Below, in pieces: positions 51,844 through 62,097 of a stretch of 64,000 nt of DNA. Within the stretch, counting starts at the first letter, position 1; each line of letters opens with the position of its first letter. The notes under the pieces are model-generated. The model was not told the DNA's origin. It was given only the letters and a program-made list of their open reading frames with translations, and did not search any database. The translations under genes were made by a program, and so were the position numbers. Where the stretch lies: NCBI RefSeq assembly GCF_030463565.1, contig NC_134662.1:5619001-5683000 (forward strand). Direction: 5' to 3'. The stretch comes from Pelecanus crispus. Its lineage: Eukaryota; Chordata; Aves; Pelecaniformes; Pelecanidae.

Positions 51844-54800
51844 TCACGGTGCGAAGAGCACCTTCCTCTGGGGACAGTATCCTTTCAGGGTCCCCAGCGG
51901 GACGCAGCTCACTTGGGAGTTTGCCTTTCGGATTTCTGCTGGGCTGCGGGACTTGGGCGTGAACTCATCTTTCTGCTCAGTCCTGAAGAGGTCCTGCGCC
52001 CTCCAGGGTAGCCCCAGGTGTGAGCATCTGATCTGAGGAGAGAGAAAAGCTTTCAGCACATGGGGACGGGGGTGGGGAGGAGGCTGGTGGTAACGTGGAA
52101 CCTGGCAGCTCCTACATCCGAGCCCCGTGTTGCTACCTGAAGGGTCACCCCCCTGGGCAGCTGCAGTCTCTGCCCACATCCTCTCTCTCTGGCGATGCAC
52201 AGCCTTCTTTGCTGGTGGTGCAAAGAGAAGTTAACCCTGGCTGGACGCCTCTAGCCATGCCAATTTTCCTCCTCTCATCCTCTGTGGGGGACCAGAATCA
52301 CCTTCCTCCTCCCTCCAACGTTCCTTGGCTTAGGGACTTGGTTGCCTATCCCTCTCCCTTCAAAGATTTTTCTCAGCTACGACTCTGCTCCCCACAGAGC
52401 GTTTAGTTGAGACCGGAGGCAGACAGGATTTGATGCGTGGCTGTCCCATCTCAAGTGGCTCAAGAGCACACACCAAATCCGATGACGTAAATGGGGAGGC
52501 TACAGCTTCACTTGATATAATCCCGCTTCTCCAAGCTGCCCCGTAGTAAATCCAAGCCTATTAAGGCTGTACCTGCTGTAGCACGTCTGTGGAGAGTTGT
52601 TGTTTCTGCTGTCTGTGTGGGACCAGCATGGCCTGCGTGGTTGTGACAGAGCTTTCATCTGCTGACAGATGGAATTGAAATAAAAAGTAAATTCAAGCCA
52701 GTAAATTAGGAGGCAATATCAGAAAAGCTTTGCAGTTTGACTTGCAGTCACAGATCTGTATGCATCTCCATTAATGAGAGGAAAAGACAGGCTTTGCTGT
52801 CAGCACTTTGCTGAAAACCTTTGCCCAGGCAGAAAACAGTTCTCAGGGTGAGGAGGTAAAGGAAGAGATTCACATGAAAGTTACAGGAATATCACTCCAT
52901 ATGCTAGTTATGGAGCTGCTCCAGAGGTCTGGGGCCAAGGAGAAGATCAATTCAACTGTGATCTGTTCCACATTTAATAAAAGAAATGGCTTAAAACCAG
53001 ATACATGGCATGAAGGGAACTCCCTCTCAGCTGCACAGTACTGGCCATCAGAAACAGGAGGCAACGTCAGAGGAGGATTTTGTTAATGCCTTCCATGACC
53101 AGCTCTAACCACATCCCTTCCTGAGGTTGCGTAAGTACAGCTTTTGATCAAAATCTTCTCCTTCCTCCCAAACATAAATGCAAAGCAACTTCTAAAAACA
53201 AATGTAGCAAGGGAGAAAGATCAAGCGTCTGGTTCGTGTCCCAGAAATCATTTCTGTCACCTGAACATGCTAAACATTGCTGTACGATGGCAGTGAATGC
53301 CTATGGCTGGCACAGGCATCAAGGTGGCTGATGAGTGAGATGTCACCTGGGGAGGTGAAAGTGCCCAAGATTAGCAGTCGCTGTGAGAACCAGCAGCAGC
53401 AGGCATGGGGCTGAGCTGTCCTGCCTGGTTTTGGGGTAACAGTCTCATTTTACTCAAAACATGATCCTGCACCAGTGCCTTCCTGCCATCTCCAACCCAA
53501 GATGCCTGGGCTGCCTCCTTTCCCAGGGCACCAGGCATCGCTGTCCCTTGCACAGAGCTAGGAGAACCTCGGCAGGCTTCATCTGCCACCACGACAGTCT
53601 GAGCGACGGGGCCTTACTGTGGTAGTTGAAGGGGATGTGGCTCTCGCGGTGGCTCTTGCTGTCTGCCATCACCCTCTGGCTCTGGCAGGGCGGCCGATAG
53701 TCTGACTGCTGCGTTGTGCCGAAGAAACGGGAGCCTGAACGCTCATCTCCCAAGCAGACGTTGCTTTGATGCTTCTGCAGTAGCAAGTCAGGCTTTGGTG
53801 CGAGGTTCCACCTGTCAGCCTGGAGAACACAAGAGCTGCTTTAACAGAAACAGGCTGTAGCTGGGAAAGGCGCCCTAACGCACCTTACACCTGCACAGCC
53901 CAGAGCGGGGAGGGGAGAAGGGACAACAGCATCGGCGTTAGGTGCCAGAGTAGAGTACATAAAAGAAGAGAAGGTCTCCACCAGAGAAACACCCATGCAG
54001 CAAAGCTGGGAACAGACCTCTGGGTGGAAGAGCTGCGTAGTAGTAGTTCTTGCCAACGCTTGATTTCTCTCAGGGTCCTCATCGCCTCTGGGGATGGATG
54101 AGGCATATTTGTTTGGACGGGCAATAGCTACAGGCTCTGGCAAAAGCGAGAGTGAAGGATGTCAGAGAACTCTGGCCTCTGAAGAATTTAGAGCTACAGC
54201 AGCTTCTCCTCACGCAATAAAGCATGGGAATGAATACAGCTATTTAACCTGCCAGGAAAGTGGAGTGAGGATGAAAGTGAGCCTCACAGTGACACACTGA
54301 TGCTGAGTACATAAAAACTATAAAAAATTAAAAATATAAAATTATATACATATTATATGAATGCATTATATCTTTATCTATAATTGTATCATTAAAACCA
54401 AGTGATAAAGCCTACTGTTCAGCTTGTGGTCTGTACACGTTGCCCACAGACCTGCCCTACCTAGACTGCGTACTGGGAAGAGCTCTGATGTCGAGGTGGA
54501 GAACCTGGTGCGACCATCGCCCAGCTGCAGGTTCGTGCGGTGAATCTGGGAGGCAGCACGCTCCTTGTCATAGGCTCTGCAAGATACCAGATATGAGCTG
54601 CTTAACTAGCAATGTTCATCAGAAAGGGCAGCTCCTGGGGATGCCCATCAGGTTCTCCTGCTCATACCTGCGTGTCCTCTTGTCTGGGGCACTGTAGGCA
54701 TGTTTCTGCTCGCTCGTAGATCCACCGCTTCTGGGATCCCCAAATTTAATAGGAGACACGTGCTGAAGGGAAGCCAAGAGAGCTACAGAACAGCCACTTA

Positions 54801-56137
54801 AAGCACAATCCCTTTGTTTCCCCTCTCTGTCTTTCCATCCATCTGGTTTTCACTTGCACAGATCCCACCCCTTTCAGGACAGAATTCAACATGGGAACGT
54901 GCTGCCCTTTAACTGTGGCTTGGTCCTCCCCAAAATCATGCTGTTACCTTTTCACTTGGCTTTGCAGGTGGACTCCATTCACCCTTAAACTGTGCTTGAT
55001 AAGAAGTGCTGTAATAGGACTGCCCATCCCCTTTAATCGTGGGAACACATCCTGCCAAGCAGCCAGAGGAGAAAATGAACGGTGTTATTTCTAAAAAATG
55101 CTCTATTTACCCTTGTAAGGAAATATTAATGATATCGAAGCTGCAATCTCGAGGCAGCTGCTCTTTTAGCATTTTAGTACTACTGAATCTATTTCGTATC
55201 ATGAAATGGCAAAGCAACGGACACCAGGTTGAGGGTAAGGCGAGCCACAACGCTGCAGAACACGGATGTGGTGCATCAGAAGCGACGCAGCTCTGCTGTG
55301 AAAACTGCAGCATCCGAGGATACAGCGAGCGCGGGCGACAGCTGGAAAGGCTGCGCAGCAAAAGCTTGGCTGGCGAGTGGCTCCAGTTAGTGCTATTAAC
55401 CCGGTTTATGAGCATTAGATTGATTTACTCGGCTATAAAAAGAGAAGGCAGAATATCCAAATGGTTCTAACAGCTTTAATTGCTCGCGGCGTGACTCTGA
55501 GCCAAGCCACGGAACCCCCTGGTGCCCAGGAAGTCTGCGCAGCACCAGGGACGGCAGGGAAGGTCTGCTGGGGCCAGAGCGGTCTGTAAAATGGCTCACC
55601 CGGGGGCGAGGGCCGTGGCCTGGCCGCCGGCTGGGTGTCGCGCGCTGGGTACGAGAAGGTGTAGACGGAGGGAGGGAGCCTTATTTTCTCTGCATCTCCC
55701 CAAGGAATGCTATCCTTCCATTTCTCGGCCTTGGGCGGGGGGGGTCTCTGAGGAGGGGTGTGGGGATAGGGGAAGCTCTCCCTCGTCGCTGAGGCGAGGA
55801 CGCAGATGCGAGGATCCGCGTGCATGCAGATGCGTGACTCCGGCGGAACAACCGGGGCCACCGGCTGCAGGGGCCTCTCTGGAAACGCCAGGCGAGTTTC
55901 CGAGCACGTTATTTCCCCGCCGCCACCCCCGGCCGGGCTCAGCACCCGCCCGCTGCGGGGCGGCGGGGCCGGCGCCGGCCGGTGAACCCCCCAGAACGGG
56001 GGGAACTGGCTGTGAGAAAATGGCTGACGGGCGCCGCCCGGCGCCCGGCGCCCAGCGCCCAGCCGGACATGGGACGCCTTCAGGAAGGGGAGGCCCGTGA
56101 GGGGGGCCGGGATCGCCGGCACCGCGCCGGCCGCCAT
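51844..56137 (-). CDS. SAXO5: SAXO5/TEX45-like axonemal microtubule protein
   Basis: Predicted ciliary or flagellar microtubule-binding protein of the SAXO type. Confident exons on the minus strand: 55600-56137, 54948-55051, 54668-54762, 54461-54576, 54018-54136, 53618-53819 and the last 51844-52032. A short exon ending at the donor 52137 probably precedes the last one, but its acceptor (about 52,190) is unsure. ATG at 56137 gives MAAGAVPAIPAP and LPFLKASHVRLG. Repeats typical of the family follow: SYYSTSYQAQFKGEW, HVSPIKFGDPRSG, SEQKHAYSAP, SQIHRTNLQLGDG, SSIPRGDEDPERNQALARTT, SNVCLGDERSG, QQSDYRPP and finally SCVPLGTLKGYCPQRK. Phases agree for the first six exons. The head-to-head neighbour PEX11G, as at human 19p13.2, supports the identity. 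The total is about 470 aa. Confidence 0.8.
54300..54400. repeat. AT-rich low-complexity tract
   Basis: About 100 bp of nearly pure A/T with TATA and ATTATAT motifs in a SAXO5 intron. It stands out in this GC-rich window. Confidence 0.8.
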
Positions 56138-56290
56138 CGCCGGGGAGGCGGGAGGCCGCGGCCGGGCCTCGGCCGCCACCGGGCCGCGTCGCCATGGCGA
56201 CGGGTTCCACCACCTTCCCGGCGAGCCCCGCGCCAGCTGCGGGCGGGCCCCCGCCCCCGCCGCGTGACGTCACTTCCCGAAAGCGTTGCT
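56138..56290. promoter_or_regulatory. Bidirectional SAXO5/PEX11G promoter with CRE and X-box-like palindrome
   Basis: Only 153 bp separate the two start codons. It contains a perfect CRE, TGACGTCA, at 56265-56272, overlapping an ETS-like CACTTCC, and the palindrome GTCGCCATGGCGAC at 56188-56201, close to the RFX X-box consensus of ciliary genes. The stretch is CpG-rich and TATA-less. An X-box would fit the axonemal gene on the minus strand. Confidence 0.7.
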
Positions 56291-57482
56291 ATGGCGGCGG
56301 GCGCGCTCAGCGGCCTGGTCGCCGCGCTGGAGACCTACCGGGGCCGCGACCGGGCGGTGAGTGGCGGCAGCGGCCCGGCGGGGCCCTGGTGCTCCCGGCC
56401 CGGCCGGGCCCTCACCGGGCTGTGCCTCCGCAGGTCCGTGCGCTCAGCTATGGCTGTCAGCTGGCGGGCGGGGCGCTGGCCGGGCCGCAGGCCCCGCCAT
56501 CCGGGCTGCCCGGGAGCCTCCTGGCCGTGTCGGCCCAGCTGAGCGCCTGCCGCACGGCCCTGCGCCTCTTCGACGACTTCGCCATGCTCAGCTACAGCTG
56601 CGGCTACGGGCTGGGCCCCAAGGTGAGCGTGGGGTGCGGGGCGCGGCAGCGGCCTCCCCAGCCACGCCGCGGGTGCCAAGGCGTGTCCCCCCGTGCTCCC
56701 CGCAGGACGAGGACGGCCTGGTGCGGGGGCTGTCGGTGCTCTGCAACCTGGCCAACCAGCTCTACTACCCCTGCGAGCACATCGCGTGGGCGGCCGACGC
56801 CGGCATCGTCCGCGTCGGCTCTCAGAAGTGGTGGACTCTGAGCACGGCGCTCTGGGCCTTCTCCCTGCTGCTGGGCATCCTGCGGTAAGGCCGGCTAGGG
56901 TGCTGCAGTCCGTGGTGTGAAGGAGACGGAGGGGAATGAACTGTGTTCCCTGTGATCAGGCTAAAACGAAGGACCCCCTCAGCTGCAGAAGGGTGCTCTT
57001 CCTCACAGATGCAGTTAATGCTGGGGATAAACCCCTCCCCTTTGATGCTATACGAGAAATAACTCTGTTGTCTGGCTCTCAGATCCCTGAGAATCTTGTT
57101 CCAGTTAAGAAGAAAGTTGAGGCAGCACAAGTGGTATGATTTCCCTCCTTGGCTACACAGCTGATTTAACCCAAATATATCTGCTCTCATTTGTGAGCTA
57201 TCACTAATTATTATTACATTGTGGGCTATCACTGATGTTACTTTTGCTTCCAACAGTACATCTTCGCCTCTGAGTCGGAAGAAAACGCAAGCCCAAGTGA
57301 AGGCTGAAGTTTTGAGCATCCTCACGGACATGGCCGATCTCTCCAACGCAATCCACTGGCTGCCTCCGGGATTCCTTTGGGCAGGGCGCTTTCCTCCATG
57401 GTTAGTAGGTCTCCTGGGGACCATATCCTCCCTGATTGGCATCTACCAAGCATCTAGAGGAGGAAGTTCTGAAGCTGTATAA
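56291..57482 (+). CDS. PEX11G: PEX11G, peroxisomal membrane protein 11 gamma
   Basis: Integral peroxisomal membrane protein of the PEX11 family, involved in membrane elongation and fission. Exons: 56291-56356, 56434-56622, 56706-56884, 56960-56992 and 57257-57482; 230 aa (human about 241). MAAGALSGLVAALETYRGRD matches the family start. CRTALRLFDDFAML, NLANQLYYPCEHIAWAAD and KWWTLSTALWAFSLLLGIL (first membrane span) follow, then HWLPPGFLWAGRFPPWLVGL and a C-terminal span LLGTISSLIGIYQA. The 33-base fourth exon (LKRRTPSAAEG) is inferred from phase and a weak match to the human basic loop. It replaces a longer human segment, so part of the loop may be missing or misplaced. The other exons are secure. 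Confidence 0.92.
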
Positions 57483-58350
57483 ACCATCGCTAAGCATCAG
57501 AAGCCCCATTTTTACATGGTAAAAATGCCTTTAGTGAGGCAGGGTGTATTTTAACTTGCCTGGATGTCAATGACTGTAATTCTGAGCATCCTGTAATCGG
57601 GACTGAATTCAAGATGTCTGCTAGAGAGAGGATTGTTTGTGGTTAACAATTTTTATCACTCTTCATCAGAGAAATCTTTCAGATGAATCCTCTGAAAAAA
57701 TCAAGGTGTCTCCTAGGATTGATAAGATAGAGGGGGAAAAAAAGTCACTTCCTTCCTTCCTTCCTGTGTCCCAAAAGACAAATGCAACCCTCCAGTCTTC
57801 GCTGTCGCTTAAAAGAGCACAAAGTCAGCGTTAGGCGGAGAAACGGCCACAGTTCTGTCACACACAGCTTGTAAGGGACGGATCCCGCGAGTTCGAGCTC
57901 CAGGCTCAGCGCTTGGTGCCTCATCAGGTGACCCCTCTCGTGGAAGTTTCTCCATCAGATGTTTTGGTGAGCCCAGAGCGATGCTGCAAGCGCCAACGGG
58001 AGCAAGTGGTTGTTTTGTTTGTGATGGCTGTGTTTCTTTAGAAAGAAATAGCAACTGTAAGCGGTGCCTTGCCCGGCTTTCTTCTAGTTCCTGTTACTCA
58101 TTTAAGGAAAAATCGTGGAACTTGAGACTTCCCAGTTAAACCAGGAGCCGCGCTGGGCCTCCAGCTGTGCCTTTACCAAGTGCCGCCGGGTGGAGCTCTT
58201 CCACCAGGCTCTGGCAGCAGCCAGCACATTTTTTTTTTTTTTTTTTAAAAAAAAAGGTAGCAAATTTATTAATCACCTTCAAAGGACCAATAAAACCAAT
58301 GCCAAGCTGAGTCTTACAGTTATATTTCTAGGCGGTGCCAATAATAAACG
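57483..58350 (+). other. PEX11G: PEX11G 3' UTR
   Basis: Downstream of the TAA at 57480-57482. Candidate poly(A) signals AATAAA lie at 58289-58294 and 58343-58348, following a T-run/A-run at about 58,228-58,255. Confidence 0.55.
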
Positions 58351-59640
58351 AGATGAAAGCTTCAAAGGTGGCCTTGAGTGATCAGTCCTTCTGATAACCA
58401 GGCAAATGTTCTTTATCTGGTTCTAGAAAGCTCCAAAGAGCGCCTGGGTGACAGAAAATGTTTGTGCTGTGTTGGCTGCAGCTCCCTCTCTGTTACCAGC
58501 GTTCCGTCTCCCAAAATAATTCAGAGCACCTGACTGTCATCGAGAGGCATCTTTTGAAAACTGTTCCGCTTAGTCTGCGCAGTGCTTGTGCTCCCTGCAA
58601 CACGCTACAGCACAGACCGCGTTTCCAGGAGGTTTGACGTCTTTTTTTTGTTGTTGTTTTTGCATGGACATGGGAAGCTATCTCCTGCCGGTGTTCAAAG
58701 AGCAGAGCGAGGTCTTGATGCTCTTTATCCTTTGCCCTGTCCTTGCTCTTTATCCAGACCTTCACCCTGCAGAGTGCCAGCTCTGCCACAGAGGACGCCT
58801 TCCTGTCTGGGCTCAGAATTTGCTGTCAGATTACAGGTTTTGGTACAGTTGGGAGTGTGGGCAAGCGTTATCTGGAAGAGACTCTTGGTTTTTCTCCAGG
58901 CACGTTGCAGGCCTGCTGCCCAAACAGGTGGAGCACCCAGGTCCTGTCACCAGCTGCGATGGCTCCTGCTGCAGCTTTGTGTTTTTCAAATAAGAAATCA
59001 GATTCTATCTCTTCATATTCTTATGCTTGTTAAACCATTCCTTCAGAACACGCTCTCCTGCTTAGCATGGGACAAGGGGAGCTATAGCAATTAAAAAAAA
59101 AAAAAAAAAGAAAAAAAACCCCAAACCAACAAAAGACCCCCCACCAAATACACACAGCTCTGGTGCCAAATTAGTAAAACTCTAAACCACGCTTTTAATT
59201 TTAACTTAGAGAAAGGATGCTGTAACCTGGTCTAAGGGCATTTGCTTCCCCCCACTTCCTCATCGAGCGATATTTAAATTGCAGCTGGTGAAGCGCAGGA
59301 CAAACCGTGCAAAGATAAAGTGAAATCCGGTCCTTCAGAACTTCTCAAATTCCTATTTTCTGCAGAGCGCTTTTAGCCCTCAGTGACACGCAGTATTTAA
59401 GCACCTACAGTGGCTGCTGCTGACCGTCCAGGGCAGCACTCGCTCTTTTTTTTCCTTTTAGCCCAAGACCTTGCGCGGGCAGACCCGACCCTCCCAAAAC
59501 CTGGTTTTTTTTTTTTGGGGGGGGGGGGTGGGGGGGTGGTATTTCCCTCTTTTCTGCCGCGGCATCAGCCCAACTCAGCCCCTGCTTTGCCGCATGCAGG
59601 AGACATTTGCTGAGCAGGGGGGTTTGTTCCGGCCGCGACC
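58351..59640. other. PEX11G to ENC3-type gene intergenic region
   Basis: About 1.3 kb with no recognised exon. It has an A-run near 59,093-59,118 and a T-run followed by a long G-run near 59,506-59,535, which leads into the CpG island of the next gene. Confidence 0.5.
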
Positions 59641-60312
59641 CCCCCCGCCCGCCAGCACCCCCGGCAGAGCAGCGCCCGGCCCCGGCGCGGCCCCCACGGC
59701 CCCGCAGGGCAGGGGGACGCCGCAGCCGGGCTTCGGGAGCCTCAGGGCTGCCCTCCCGCCCCCTTTTCGGCTGCGCAAGCCTTGCTGCGGCGGGGAGCGG
59801 TGCTGCGGCGCCGGGGGTGGGGGGGCACGGCGGCGCCGGGCCGGGCGGGAAGGGGTTAAGGGCGGCGCATGCGCAGGCCCGGCGCCGGCTCCCATTCACA
59901 AAGCGCGAGCGGAGGGCGCTGCGGCCGCTGATTGGCCGCGCCGGCCGGGGCGGGGGCGTGGCCGGGGGCGGGGCCGGCGGCAGGGCGGCCACGCGGCGGC
60001 GGGGCGCGGCGGCAGAGCGAGCGGCGATCGCGGCGGCCCCGGAGCGAGCCCCGGCGGGGTGCGGGACCCGCGGCGGCACCGGCAGCGCACATCGCCCCCC
60101 ACCACACCCCGCTACTACGCGGCGCCCGGCGGGGCCGCGCCCTGCACCGGCGGTTCGGTCCGGGAGCGCCCGGTGCCCCGCTTCGCTCCGCCTGGGCGAG
60201 CCCCGCCGCCGCGGGACGCCCGCTCCGAGCTCCCCTTCCCCGCGCCGCGCTCCCGCCGGTCCCGGGCACCGCTGACCGGGCTTACCCTGCCGACTCCGGT
60301 TCTCCCTTGCAG
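59640..60312 (+). promoter_or_regulatory. ENC3: CpG-island promoter and 5' UTR intron of the ENC3-type gene
   Basis: Very CpG-rich, with an NRF1-type GCGCATGCGCAG at 59865-59876, a reverse CCAAT (GATTGGC) near 59,931 and several GC boxes (GGGGGCGGGGC near 59,965). A pyrimidine tract and TTGCAG acceptor end at 60312, 15 bases before the start codon, indicating a non-coding first exon upstream, as in ENC1. Confidence 0.65.
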
Positions 60313-60327
60313 AGCAGCTTCGCCACC

Positions 60328-62097
60328 ATGTCCGTCAGCAGCCACGAGAACCGGAAATCCCGCTCGAGCTCCGGCTCCATGAACATCCACCTTTTCCACA
60401 AACCGGGCCACGCCGACAGCCTCCTCACCCACCTCAACCTGCTCCGCAAGCGGCACCTCTTCACCGACGTGGTGCTGCGGGCGGGGAACCAGGCCTTCCA
60501 CTGCCACCGGGCCGTGCTGGCCTCCTGCAGCCGCTACTTCGACGCCATGTTCAGCGGGGGGCTGAAGGAGAGCAGGGACGCCGAAGTCAACTTCCACGAC
60601 TCCCTCCACCCCGAGGTGCTGGAGCTGCTGCTGGACTACGCCTACTCGGCCCGGGTGCTGATTAACGAGGAGAACGCGGAGTCCTTGCTGGAGGCCGGGG
60701 ACATGTTGCAGTTTCAGGATATCCGGGATGCTTCGGCCGACTTCCTGGAGAAGAATCTCTACCCCGGGAATTGCTTGAACATGCTGCTGCTGTCCGATGC
60801 CCACTGCTGCGAGCGGCTGCTGGAGCTGTCCTGGAGGATGGCGTTGGCCAACTTCACCTCGCTCTGCAAGACTGAAGACTTCCTCCGACTGCCCAAGGAC
60901 AAGCTGCTGGAGCTGGTGGAGAGCGAAGAGCTGGAGGTAGAGGACGAGACGCTGGTCTACGAAGCTGTTATAGGTTGGATCCGGTACGATTTGCCCCAGC
61001 GCCATGAAGTTCTGCCGGAGCTGCTGCGCTCCGTCCGCCTGGCCCTTCTGCCCGAGTCCTACCTGCGGAAGCAAGTGGCCTGCGAGAAGCTGGTGACCAG
61101 CCACAAGCTGGGGGAGGAGATCGTGGCCGACGCCGTACGATGCAAAATGAAGATCCTGCAAAACGATGGCCTTGTGACAGGGTGCTGTGCCCGACCCCGC
61201 AAGGTCAGCCAGGCCCTGCTGCTGCTCGGCGGCCAGACCTTCATGTGCGACAAGATTTACATGCTGGATCACAAAACCAGGGAGATCATTCCTCGTGCCG
61301 ACATCCCGAGCCCTCGTAAAGAGTGCAGTGCCTGCGCCATCGGGTGCAAAGTGTACATCACTGGCGGCAAAGGCTCCGAGAACGGCGCTTCCAAAGACGT
61401 CTGGGTTTACGACACCCTCCACGACGAGTGGGCGAAAGCGGCTCCCATGCTGGTGGCGCGGTTTGGCCACGGCTCCGCCGAGCTGGACCACTGTCTGTAC
61501 GTGGTGGGGGGCCACACAGCAGTGAGCGGTGCCTTCCCGGCCTCTCCCTCCGTCTCTCTCAAGCAAGTCGAACACTACGACCCGCAGCTGGACAAATGGT
61601 CCTTGGTGGCCCCTCTCCGAGAAGGCGTAAGCAACGCCGCCGTGGTGGGAGCCAAGATGAAGCTGTTTGTTTTCGGCGGCACCAGCGCCAACCAGGAGAA
61701 GCTGCCCAAGGTGCAGTGCTTCGACCCCTGCCAGAACCGCTGGACGGTGCCCGCCAGCTGCCCCCAGCCCTGGAGGTACACGGCCGCTGCCGTGGTGGGC
61801 AGCCACATCATCGTCATCGGGGGGGACACGGAGTTCTCCGCCAGCTCCGCTTACCGCTTCCACAGCGACACCTACCAGTGGTCCAAATTTGGGGACGTCA
61901 CCGCCAAGCGCATCAGCTGCCGCGCCGTTACGTCGGGTAACAGACTGTACGTGGTGGGGGGCTACTGCGGGGCTCAGCGCTGCAAAACGCTGGACTGTTA
62001 CGACCCATCATCCGACACCTGGAGCAGCGTCACGACAGTGCCTTACTCCCTCATCCCCACCGCCTTCGTCAGCACCTGGAAGTACCTGTCCGCCTGA
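60328..62097 (+). CDS. ENC3: ENC family BTB-BACK-Kelch protein, best fit ENC3
   Basis: Single coding exon of 590 codons (589 aa, the length of ENC1) with a strong Kozak GCCACCATG. Kelch proteins of this type are substrate adaptors for Cullin-3 ubiquitin ligases. ENC1 is an actin-associated neural protein. MSVSSHENRKSRSSSGSMNI opens as in ENC1 and KLHL25 (ENC2). The BTB domain (about 40-145) includes FTDVVLRAG, CHRAVLASCSRYF and MFSGGLKESRD; the BACK domain (about 149-250) follows; about six Kelch repeats (296-585) have GG and Y..W residues, ending TTVPYSLIPTAFVSTWKYLS. It differs from both remembered paralogues at many sites where they agree (GWIRYDLPQRHEV, a GCCARPRK, GAFPASPS stretch), which suits the third family member. 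No stop or frameshift interrupts it. Confidence 0.88.
   Translation: MSVSSHENRKSRSSSGSMNIHLFHKPGHADSLLTHLNLLRKRHLFTDVVLRAGNQAFHCHRAVLASCSRYFDAMFSGGLKESRDAEVNFHDSLHPEVLELLLDYAYSARVLINEENAESLLEAGDMLQFQDIRDASADFLEKNLYPGNCLNMLLLSDAHCCERLLELSWRMALANFTSLCKTEDFLRLPKDKLLELVESEELEVEDETLVYEAVIGWIRYDLPQRHEVLPELLRSVRLALLPESYLRKQVACEKLVTSHKLGEEIVADAVRCKMKILQNDGLVTGCCARPRKVSQALLLLGGQTFMCDKIYMLDHKTREIIPRADIPSPRKECSACAIGCKVYITGGKGSENGASKDVWVYDTLHDEWAKAAPMLVARFGHGSAELDHCLYVVGGHTAVSGAFPASPSVSLKQVEHYDPQLDKWSLVAPLREGVSNAAVVGAKMKLFVFGGTSANQEKLPKVQCFDPCQNRWTVPASCPQPWRYTAAAVVGSHIIVIGGDTEFSASSAYRFHSDTYQWSKFGDVTAKRISCRAVTSGNRLYVVGGYCGAQRCKTLDCYDPSSDTWSSVTTVPYSLIPTAFVSTWKYLSA

Noticed and set aside
56138-56179. Longer start for the SAXO5-like protein at 56179
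   Set aside because: That codon is GTG, not ATG; the first in-frame ATG is 56137.
56936-57139. Open frame of 67 codons inside PEX11G
   Set aside because: Wrong frame for the gene and no similarity; only its first part overlaps the proposed microexon in another frame.
59932-60327. In-frame N-terminal extension of the ENC3-type protein
   Set aside because: Alanine/arginine-rich CpG-island translation; a clear 3' splice acceptor ends at 60312 and the ENC-family start with strong Kozak is at 60328.
60115-61863. 582-codon open frame antisense to the ENC3-type gene
   Set aside because: Shadow of a GC-rich coding exon; codon third-position bias belongs to the plus-strand Kelch gene.
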